Shown piece by piece: positions 1 to 5,441 of a stretch of 13,249 nucleotides of DNA. How positions within the stretch are numbered: the stretch's first letter is position 1; each line of letters starts with the position of its first letter. Origin of the DNA: Acidimicrobiales bacterium (GTDB lineage: Bacteria; Actinomycetota; Acidimicrobiia; Acidimicrobiales; SZUA-35); assembly GCA_013003325.1 (NCBI GenBank), contig JABDJU010000183.1, forward strand, positions 1 to 13,249, written 5' to 3'. Below the pieces are notes generated by a model. The model was not told the DNA's origin, ran no database searches, and saw only the letters and a program-made list of their open reading frames with translations. Position numbers and translations under genes: made by a program.

Positions 1-469
1 TGTCGGAGTAGTCGGGCCAGGTCGTTCCGTCCCCCTGCGACCAATGCCAGATGTGGGCCATCTCATGCAGGAGCACCACCTTGGCTTCGTCGCTCGCCTG
101 GTCGACACCGGGCGGAACGCAGACGAAGAGAACAGGCACCCGCTGGTCAGGGCGGCATTCGCCGATTTCCCCGTGGCACAGGGAGCCGGCGCCGTCGAAG
201 GCCACCTCGACTTGTGCCGGTAGCTTCAGTTCGGCCAGCTCGAATCGGGACAGCGTCCACTGCACGGCGGCGTGCTGTTGCTCGGTCAGTCGGTCGGTGG
301 CCAGAATGACACCGGCAACTGCCTCGAGCCGCCTGCCGGTGATTTCGACCTCAGAGGCACGCACCAGCTCGACGTCATCACAATCGATCCCGTCGGCGGG
401 TTCTCCGGCAGGCCCCGACCCCGGGCCGCAGGCGACGAGAAAGCACAGCGCGATCAGACCGGCACGCAT
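1..469 (-). CDS. Putative lipoprotein with HExxH zinc-metalloprotease motif (partial, 3' end off window)
   Basis: The minus-strand frame is open from an ATG at 469 to the window edge, giving 156 codons with the C-terminus missing. The N-terminus MRAGLIALCFLVACGPG is a short lipoprotein signal peptide: an Arg, a hydrophobic stretch, then an LVAC lipobox, so the mature protein should be lipid-anchored outside the membrane at Cys14. Residues 135-139 read HEMAH, the HExxH zinc-binding and catalytic motif of many metallopeptidases, followed by Trp-rich sequence (IWHWSQGDGTTW). The third zinc ligand would lie beyond the edge. Cysteines before the motif (DCDD, SLCHGEIGEC, FVC) could form disulfides. 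An in-frame GTG five codons upstream (482-484) is an alternative start; neither has a strong ribosome site. The domain could belong to a peptidase family or be a non-catalytic relative. I do not recognise the specific family. Confidence 0.8.
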   Translation of the reverse strand, partial: MRAGLIALCFLVACGPGSGPAGEPADGIDCDDVELVRASEVEITGRRLEAVAGVILATDRLTEQQHAAVQWTLSRFELAELKLPAQVEVAFDGAGSLCHGEIGECRPDQRVPVLFVCVPPGVDQASDEAKVVLLHEMAHIWHWSQGDGTTWPDYSD

Positions 470-565
470 ACGTTCCACGCACACAGGGTCGATCCGGCTG
501 GTCCGTAACGCCAGAGGCCTAGGTCAGTGCCAAGGATCAGGCTGAGAGGTCACATCTCGACGGGT

Positions 566-593
566 TTGATCTGCTTGTCCAAACATCTACAAT
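566..593 (+). promoter_or_regulatory. Promoter-like sequence TTGATC-16-TACAAT
   Basis: TTGATC (566-571) and TACAAT (588-593) are separated by 16 bases. This is the closest match to a sigma-70-type promoter in the window. Transcription would start near 600, exactly at a GTG codon, and run into the 631-685 hairpin and then antisense to the end of the DUF4214 gene. No clear gene lies downstream, so the product could be a small or antisense RNA, or the match could be chance. Confidence 0.35.
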
Positions 594-630
594 TAGTTCG
601 TGACAAAGCGATCCTTCGCTGCGTCATATC

Positions 631-685
631 TGGTGTGTGTGGCCCTCCTGCTTCCACCGCCGCCTGCAGGAGGGGCCACACACCA
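631..685. repeat. Long imperfect inverted repeat (hairpin)
   Basis: The left arm at 631-651 (TGGTGTGTGTGGCCC then TCCTGC) pairs with the right arm at 666-685 (GCAGGAGGGGCCACACACCA). The only interruptions are an extra TG on the left and one extra base on the right. The loop is 14 bases (652-665). It begins 8 bases past the stop codon of the DUF4214 gene in that gene's direction, so it probably marks the transcript's 3' end or protects it. No T-run follows the hairpin on either strand; the five-T run on the minus strand lies before it. It is therefore not a classical intrinsic terminator, though U-tract-free hairpins are proposed as terminators in high-GC actinobacteria. Confidence 0.7.
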
Positions 686-692
686 AAAACCG

Positions 693-2204
693 TTAGCCCG
701 GCAGGTAGGGGTTAGCCCCGACGAACTCGGCGCCCAGGGCCACATAGAAGACCACATCGGCCCGGTCGCCCCTGGCCAGGTCGGGGTTCAGCCCGCTGGC
801 GTTCGTGCCCTTGAGGATGTCGAGCCAGTAGGCGTAGCCACTGGGGTCAGACCCGCGACCGAGCACGTTTTCGTACACCCTCGTCAGGAACGCTTCATCA
901 CTGGGGGCGTTCTCGTAGAAGTTGCCGAACTCAGCTGAGCTGGTTGTGAAGAATCGAGCGATCTCGATGTTCTTGTACGTCTTGCCGTCAACTTCACCCT
1001 TGCTCACCCCGATCCAGTACTTGGCGCCCACCACGTCGGGGACTCGGTTGAAGAAGGCGTTGTACAGGCGGAGGATCTCCGGATCGGTACCCGGTCGGTA
1101 CTCGTCGGAGTTGATGATCTGCTCGAGAGTCGTTGCGTCGGCCAACGGCACCGGACCGACCTCGCTGGCGTTGTCGACAAAGCTCAGGCAGGCCGAAGGG
1201 GTCATCTGCCGCACCTGGGGTTCCCCCGGCTGGGCAGCTGTCGAGGCGCCTTCGAGGCCCATGATGATGAGGCCGTAATCCTTGATCGAGTTCTGGTCGA
1301 TCCCGGGCAGGATCACGGACCCGACGACGTTCAGGCTGGTCCCCGAAGAGATGTAGCTCCTGAAGAAGACGTCGTTCAAATCGGCTCGGGTTGTGGCCGC
1401 GTCGCTCGATCGGTTGAAGTTGGTGATCGATGCGACGGTGTTGGTGAGGGCGTTGTCGATCGTTCCGGTGCAGGCGTCGGTGCTGCGCAACATGATCAGA
1501 TGGTTCTCGAGGCCGCCGGCCGGGTCATCGATGAGGTCGTTCCCCCGGACGGTGAAGTCGTAGGTCAACAACGAACCAGTGAGGTTCACCTGGCCGCTGA
1601 CCCGCACGTCGCTGCCGTTGATGTTCTGGGGCGTGGAACCGCCCAGTCGAGCTAGCGGAAAGCTCCTGCTGGTCGGATTGGGGAGAGTGTTGCCGGACCC
1701 GCCCAGTTCACCGCATGCGACGATGGTCCCCGCGTTCGTCGTGACAACAACGGCTGGTTCGCCGTTGTTCATGTCGACGAGGTCAGCGCCGGAGAATGGA
1801 GCCAGCTCGTCGAATGTCCAACGAAGAACTCCTTCGACCCCAGCGCTGAGGGCGCCACCGTCGACGGTGAACTCGCTCGCTCCGGGCTTGAACTCAGCCA
1901 GTGCCGCGTCACCATCGGAACAGCTCGTCGGCTGGTCGTTGGCGTCGGTCGGGCCGGCGAGGCGAACCAGGTAGGTCGTGTTCGGCGTCAGGCCATCGAT
2001 CTCCACCGACAGGGTCGGGCCCTTCACCGACGTAGGGGCGGCCAGATAGCCGACACCACTGATAGAGGGACCGCCGGAGATGTCGAACTCGTACAGATTT
2101 GCCACGAGTGGCACCGGATCGATCGGGTCTGTTGCCGCCGCCGGCGCAACGAGTCCGGTGAGCGTGGTCATGGTGACGAGAGCCGCCGCAAATGTCTTCT
2201 TCAT
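693..2204 (-). CDS. Secreted protein with C-terminal DUF4214 domain
   Basis: The protein has 503 residues from the ATG at 2204, chosen because it is preceded by GAGGAAG (2208-2214) and begins a clean Sec signal peptide: MKKTFAAALV, a hydrophobic core, then APAAA before TDPIDP. An upstream in-frame ATG at 2282 would bury this signal behind an Arg-rich tail. Residues 40-160 and 190-345 each look like extracellular beta domains. They have a GLTPNTTYLVRL-type strand, paired cysteines and a TIVACGEL strand resembling SOD-like or CHRD-like folds; this is inference. Residues about 370-500 form a DUF4214 domain: LYNAFFNRVPD near residue 381, then a second copy VYENVLGRGSDPSGYAYW. DUF4214 is common in large exported proteins of actinobacteria and in S-layer-associated or adhesin-like proteins; its function is unsettled. 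The product should be exported; no membrane anchor is visible. Confidence 0.88.
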   Translation of the reverse strand: MKKTFAAALVTMTTLTGLVAPAAATDPIDPVPLVANLYEFDISGGPSISGVGYLAAPTSVKGPTLSVEIDGLTPNTTYLVRLAGPTDANDQPTSCSDGDAALAEFKPGASEFTVDGGALSAGVEGVLRWTFDELAPFSGADLVDMNNGEPAVVVTTNAGTIVACGELGGSGNTLPNPTSRSFPLARLGGSTPQNINGSDVRVSGQVNLTGSLLTYDFTVRGNDLIDDPAGGLENHLIMLRSTDACTGTIDNALTNTVASITNFNRSSDAATTRADLNDVFFRSYISSGTSLNVVGSVILPGIDQNSIKDYGLIIMGLEGASTAAQPGEPQVRQMTPSACLSFVDNASEVGPVPLADATTLEQIINSDEYRPGTDPEILRLYNAFFNRVPDVVGAKYWIGVSKGEVDGKTYKNIEIARFFTTSSAEFGNFYENAPSDEAFLTRVYENVLGRGSDPSGYAYWLDILKGTNASGLNPDLARGDRADVVFYVALGAEFVGANPYLPG

Positions 2205-2236
2205 GTACTTCCTCGGGTGTTGAGAGTGCCGCCGAC

Positions 2237-2253
2237 GCGCGAACTTATCGCGC
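2237..2253. promoter_or_regulatory. Palindrome overlapping the putative -10 of the DUF4214 gene
   Basis: GCGCGA (2237-2242) and TCGCGC (2248-2253) are perfect inverted 6-base arms around ACTTA. On the minus strand, the centre reads TAAGTT (2247-2242), a plausible -10 box that would start transcription near 2235, giving the DUF4214 gene a leader of about 30 bases. A repressor at this palindrome would occlude the promoter. The palindrome also lies about 130 bases upstream of the MoxR gene. Confidence 0.35.
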
Positions 2254-2374
2254 CGTTGAGCCCGCTCCCATGAGGGATTCACCCCGCAGGGAAGATTTGC
2301 CCCCTTGCTCGGTAGGTTGCGGAGGATTGGTGCGCATTCGGCGCACGGCCGGACTCAGCAAGAGGCCGACCGAT

Positions 2375-2380
2375 TACGCT
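2375..2380 (+). promoter_or_regulatory. Putative -10 box of the MoxR gene (leaderless start)
   Basis: TACGCT fits TAnnnT and ends exactly 6 bases before GTG 2387, so transcription would start at the first base of the start codon. No convincing -35 is visible. The same 6-base spacing recurs upstream of 3368 and 9828, which supports the start choice. Confidence 0.4.
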
Positions 2381-2386
2381 GGACTG

Positions 2387-3298
2387 GTGTCCGTGGTGCA
2401 GAGCGTCGAAGAAGTCGAGCAGGCATTGGCCGACCACGACTATCTGGCCGACATCGGCCTTGCGACCAGTATCTATCTCGCATTGGTGCTCGAGCGCCCG
2501 CTGTTCCTCGAGGGCGAGGCGGGAGTTGGAAAGACTGAGGTGGCCAAGGTACTGAGCCGTTGGACCGGCGGACCGCTGATCCGGTTGCAGTGCCACGACG
2601 GGATCGACGCCTCCCAGGCGGTATATGAGTGGGACTACGCTCGCCAACTGCTCCATCTCCGCACCGCCGAGGCAACCGGTCGGGCGAAAGAACGTGGTGC
2701 CGAGGAACTCGAGAACGAGCTGTACGATCCGCGGTTTCTCATCCGGCGGCCGTTGCTCGAAGCGTTGAGTCCCGTCGATGGGCCGCGTCCGGTGCTGCTG
2801 ATCGACGAGATCGACCGGGCCGACGACGAGTTCGAGGCGTTCCTCCTCGAGGCGCTCAGCGATTACACGATCACGATCCCCGAGATCGGAACCATCCACG
2901 CCGATCGGCCACCGATCGTCATCCTCACCTCCAACCGAACCCGTGACGTCCACGATGCACTCAAACGTCGATGTCTGTACCACTGGGTCGAGCATCCGAG
3001 TTTCGAGCGAGAGGTCGAGATCGTGAAGTTGCGCGCCCCCGGCGTCAGTGATGCCCTTGCCCGACAGGTTGCGGCGATGACCGAAGCGATGCGCGGCTTC
3101 GGTCTGTACAAACCCCCCGGCATTGCCGAGACGATCGACTGGAGCCTTTCTTTGGCTGCGCTGGGGCGGATGGAACTCGACGACGAAACCGTCAGCGCCA
3201 CCCTGGGCACGGTCCTGAAGTATCGGGAGGATCAAGCCAAGCTCCATCAGCAGGGCGTCCATGAGATGGTGAAGAACGCGCTGTTCAGGGCCAAGTGA
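2387..3298 (+). CDS. MoxR-family AAA+ ATPase (CoxD-like)
   Basis: This 303-residue protein is a single AAA+ module of normal family length. Walker A is GEAGVGKT (43-50), Walker B is VLLIDEID (136-143), and sensor 1 is in ILTSNRTRD (about 179-187), followed by Arg residues (LKRRC) in the arginine-finger region. The C-terminal part is the helical lid. MoxR/CoxD ATPases are ATP-driven chaperones that work with VWA-domain proteins to mature or insert metals into enzyme complexes, for example CoxD with CoxE in CO dehydrogenase maturation. The matching CoxE-type protein is at 8586-9731. I chose GTG 2387 because family members begin just before the SVEEVEQAL-type helix and because of the -10 box six bases upstream. 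GTG 2330, with GGAGG at 2321-2325, would add 19 residues that look non-conserved. No CO dehydrogenase subunits are in view, so the client is unknown. Confidence 0.92.
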   Translation: MSVVQSVEEVEQALADHDYLADIGLATSIYLALVLERPLFLEGEAGVGKTEVAKVLSRWTGGPLIRLQCHDGIDASQAVYEWDYARQLLHLRTAEATGRAKERGAEELENELYDPRFLIRRPLLEALSPVDGPRPVLLIDEIDRADDEFEAFLLEALSDYTITIPEIGTIHADRPPIVILTSNRTRDVHDALKRRCLYHWVEHPSFEREVEIVKLRAPGVSDALARQVAAMTEAMRGFGLYKPPGIAETIDWSLSLAALGRMELDDETVSATLGTVLKYREDQAKLHQQGVHEMVKNALFRAK

Positions 3299-3355
3299 GC
3301 GAGGGATACGGCCGCAGCTGACGCAGGACCGATGGCTGTGCCTGGCGGCGTGGCC

Positions 3356-3361
3356 TACCGT
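3356..3361 (+). promoter_or_regulatory. Putative -10 box of the SIMPL gene (leaderless start)
   Basis: TACCGT fits TAnnnT and ends exactly 6 bases before ATG 3368. Transcription would begin at the start codon, which fits the lack of a ribosome site. No clear -35 is present. The gene could also be read through from the MoxR gene 69 bases upstream. Confidence 0.4.
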
Positions 3362-3367
3362 GAGCGC

Positions 3368-3982
3368 ATGGTCCGGATCGAAGTCGTTGGGGAAGGAACG
3401 GCTGTCGCCCAGCCCGACTACGCAGCGTTGACCTTCACGGTGGTCGTCCGCGATGGTTCAGCTCGGGCAGCTGCCTCGAGCGCCGAGACCGGTGCTGCGT
3501 CGCTGATCGACATGCTCGATCGAGCGGGAGTGGCGAATGATGACCGCGGAGCCCAGAGCGCGACAGTCCATCGCAGGACCCGGTGGCATGGCGACCGCGA
3601 AGTGTTCGAGGGGTGGGAAGCGGTCATCAACGTGGCGTGCACGGTGCGGGACCCGAATCGCGCCTATGACCTGGTTGAAGACGTCACCGCTGCGGCCGAC
3701 GTGGCCCTGAGCGGTCCGCATTGGGTGGTGGAGCCATCCAATGCTGCACACGACCGGGCCCGGGCTCGAGCTTTTGAGGAAGGGGTCCGGAAGGCCGAGA
3801 GCTATGCGAACGCCGCCGGTCTGAGCCTCGGGGATCTGAAAGAGATATCGGAAGGAACAGGGGCCGGCGGGTCGCCTAGCAGGCGCCTAGCTGCTTCCAG
3901 CCCCGAGGCCATGACTGCCGCCCTCGAGCCAGCCTCTCAAACGGTGGGCGCCACCGTAACGCTGCTCTTCGACGCCGAGTGA
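3368..3982 (+). CDS. SIMPL domain-containing protein (DUF541)
   Basis: The protein has 204 residues. It begins VRIEVVGEGTA..PDYAALTFTVVV, the opening strand pattern of the SIMPL/DUF541 family. It continues with the helix carrying Ala-rich repeats and the MLDRAGVANDDR turn, and later with a long Ala/Glu helix (ARARAFEEGVRKAESYANAAG) leading into LSLGDLKEISEG, a family hallmark. SIMPL proteins (BP26/YggE relatives) are mostly envelope proteins linked to oxidative stress or channel-like assemblies; the molecular role is poorly defined. No signal peptide or membrane segment is visible here, so it may be cytoplasmic. I chose ATG 3368; ATG 3332 would add 12 residues, still without a signal peptide. 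It follows the MoxR gene on the same strand, and its stop lies 5 bases from the convergent dehydrogenase stop. Confidence 0.85.
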   Translation: MVRIEVVGEGTAVAQPDYAALTFTVVVRDGSARAAASSAETGAASLIDMLDRAGVANDDRGAQSATVHRRTRWHGDREVFEGWEAVINVACTVRDPNRAYDLVEDVTAAADVALSGPHWVVEPSNAAHDRARARAFEEGVRKAESYANAAGLSLGDLKEISEGTGAGGSPSRRLAASSPEAMTAALEPASQTVGATVTLLFDAE

Positions 3983-3987
3983 CGACC

Positions 3988-5292
3988 CTAGAGCACGGTG
4001 ACGTTGTCGCCGGCCATCGCGTTGCGTGTGTCGAAGATGGCCCGAGCATTCTCCTGGATCATCTCGAGGTCGAAGTCGTGGTGGTTGGTGAGCATCACGA
4101 CAAGGTCCGCATCTGCGACGACATCACTGGTGAGCTCAACCCGATTGACGCTGACCGGGAAATGGGCCGGGTCGACCCATGAATCGGCACAGAGCACTTC
4201 GGCGCCGAGTTCGTTCAGGGTGTCAGCGATCGGCAGGACCGGGGTCTCGCGCGAATCGCCACTGTTCGGCTTGTAGGCCAGACCCAACAACAGAATCTTG
4301 GATCCTCTGACCGACCGTTCGTTGTCGTTGAGGATTCGGCCGATTCGGGCGACCACGTGATCGGGCATGTGTTCGTTTACGTCGTTGGCGAGCTCGACGA
4401 ACCGAAACGAATGGCCGAGCGCCCGTTTCACCTGCCAGCTCAAATAGCTGGGGTCGATGGGAAGGCAATGCCCGCCGACGCCAGGGCCGGGAGTGAACTT
4501 CATGAACCCGAACGGCTTGGTGTTTGCCGCCTCGATCGCGGACCAAATGTCGATGTCGAGCTCTGAGGCGAACATCGCAAGCTCGTTGACGAGCGCGATG
4601 TTCACGTGCCGGAAGGTGTTCTCGAGCAGCTTGGTGAGCTCGGCTTCTCTGGTCGAGACAACCGGAACGGTCTGGCACACAAGATTGCCGTAGAACTCTT
4701 CTACGATCGCAAGCGCCTCGGGGGTGGTCCCCGAGACGACTTTGGGGGTGTTCTCGAACCGGTAGATCTGGTTGCCGGGATCGATTCGCTCAGGGCTGTA
4801 TCCGACGTGGAAGTCGGTGCCGGCTTTCAAGCCCGATCCGTGTTCGAGGATCGGAACCAGTAACTCCTCGGTGGTCCCAGGGTATGTCGTGGACTCGAGG
4901 ACCACGGTTGATCCAGCCCGCAAGAACCGGGCGAGGTCGGCGCCCGAAGCCTCGATGTAGGTGAGGTCGGGAGCGCCGTCGCGCAAGGGGGTCGGCACAG
5001 TCACGACGGCCAGGTCGTAGCCGGCGAGGGATGACAATTGATCCGAAACCTCGAAGCGTCCGGTCGCGAAGGCTTCGCTCAGCGCATCGGTCGGGACATC
5101 CTCGACGAAGGAATCTCTGTTCCTTAGCCTCCCGATCCGATTCTTGTCGATGTCGTAGCCGACGACGGTGTACCCCACCTCGACGGCGCGCACAGCGAGC
5201 GGAAGTCCCACGTAGCCCTGGCCGATTACGGCGATCTTCATACTGGAGAGGTCGCCGTTCGGCGGGCTCTGCGCCCTCGATTCTAGATTCAC
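3988..5292 (-). CDS. Nucleotide-sugar 6-dehydrogenase (UDP-GlcNAc / UDP-ManNAc dehydrogenase type)
   Basis: This cytoplasmic enzyme of 434 residues oxidises C6 of a UDP-hexose or UDP-HexNAc to the uronic acid using two NAD+. The Rossmann motif GQGYVG is at 24-29, the YSPERIDPG loop binds substrate, and the catalytic Cys276 sits in GPGVGGHCLPIDP. The C-terminal domain holds LGLAYKPNSGDSRETP, typical of the UDP-binding lid. The GGHCLPIDPSYLSW form resembles WbpA/WecC-type enzymes more than UDP-glucose dehydrogenases, so an N-acetylhexosamine substrate is likely but not proven. I chose GTG 5292 because GAGGAG precedes it by 5 bases. The internal ATG at 5241 (MKIAVIG), the first residue of the fold, has no ribosome site. 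With the aminotransferase at 6935-8041 it suggests synthesis of an amino-uronate or related surface sugar. Oxidoreductase, acetyltransferase and epimerase partners are not in the window. Confidence 0.93.
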   Translation of the reverse strand: MNLESRAQSPPNGDLSSMKIAVIGQGYVGLPLAVRAVEVGYTVVGYDIDKNRIGRLRNRDSFVEDVPTDALSEAFATGRFEVSDQLSSLAGYDLAVVTVPTPLRDGAPDLTYIEASGADLARFLRAGSTVVLESTTYPGTTEELLVPILEHGSGLKAGTDFHVGYSPERIDPGNQIYRFENTPKVVSGTTPEALAIVEEFYGNLVCQTVPVVSTREAELTKLLENTFRHVNIALVNELAMFASELDIDIWSAIEAANTKPFGFMKFTPGPGVGGHCLPIDPSYLSWQVKRALGHSFRFVELANDVNEHMPDHVVARIGRILNDNERSVRGSKILLLGLAYKPNSGDSRETPVLPIADTLNELGAEVLCADSWVDPAHFPVSVNRVELTSDVVADADLVVMLTNHHDFDLEMIQENARAIFDTRNAMAGDNVTVL

Positions 5293-5297
5293 AACAA

Positions 5298-5303
5298 CTC
5301 CTC
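5298..5303 (-). promoter_or_regulatory. Ribosome binding site deciding the dehydrogenase start
   Basis: GAGGAG on the minus strand lies 5 bases before GTG 5292. It favours this start over the later ATG at 5241, which has no Shine-Dalgarno sequence. Confidence 0.7.
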
Positions 5304-5396
5304 GTGGTCGGTTCCTGCGCCGCGTGCCATGCGGCTTCATTCTGGCCCGGAATGTGAGGGGTAGGGGGTCATTCATCCCGCGGTCGGGGCTCGGGG

Positions 5397-5402
5397 TAGC
5401 GT
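5397..5402 (+). promoter_or_regulatory. Putative -10 box of the 5442 gene
   Basis: TAGCGT fits TAnnnT and would start transcription near 5409. That gives either a leader of about 33 bases to ATG 5442 with its strong ribosome site, or a near-leaderless start at GTG 5412. No clear -35 is seen. Confidence 0.35.
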
Positions 5403-5430
5403 AGACCACCGGTGTTGCGTAACGTGAGCC

Positions 5431-5439
5431 GAGGAGGGG
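5431..5439 (+). promoter_or_regulatory. Ribosome binding site of the 5442 gene
   Basis: GAGGAGGGG lies directly upstream of ATG 5442 and is the best purine-rich site in the region. It favours ATG 5442 over GTG 5412. Confidence 0.65.
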
Positions 5440-5441
5440 CG

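Larger units (their letters stand above)
470..692. other. Intergenic region, 223 bases
   Basis: This gap lies between two minus-strand genes. It should carry the promoter of the lipoprotein gene, but I see no convincing -35/-10 pair in that direction. On the plus strand it holds a promoter-like sequence (566-593) and a long imperfect hairpin (631-685), described separately. A plus-strand GTG frame opening at 600 runs 112 codons, but beyond about 690 it is antisense to the DUF4214 gene. I do not call it a gene. Confidence 0.6.

Noticed and set aside
600..938. Plus-strand GTG frame with a signal-peptide-like beginning
   Set aside because: After about 30 codons it is antisense to the DUF4214 domain and not protein-like. 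The promoter and hairpin are reported, but a gene is not supported.
2330..2386. Alternative GTG start of the MoxR gene with GGAGG upstream
   Set aside because: The ribosome site is good but spaced only 4 bases away, and the added 19 residues look non-conserved. GTG 2387 fits the family start and the -10 box, but this alternative remains possible.
2279..3262. Minus-strand open frame of 327 codons opposite the MoxR gene
   Set aside because: The plus-strand frame carries Walker A, Walker B and sensor motifs. The antisense frame shows no domain and is a by-product of high GC.
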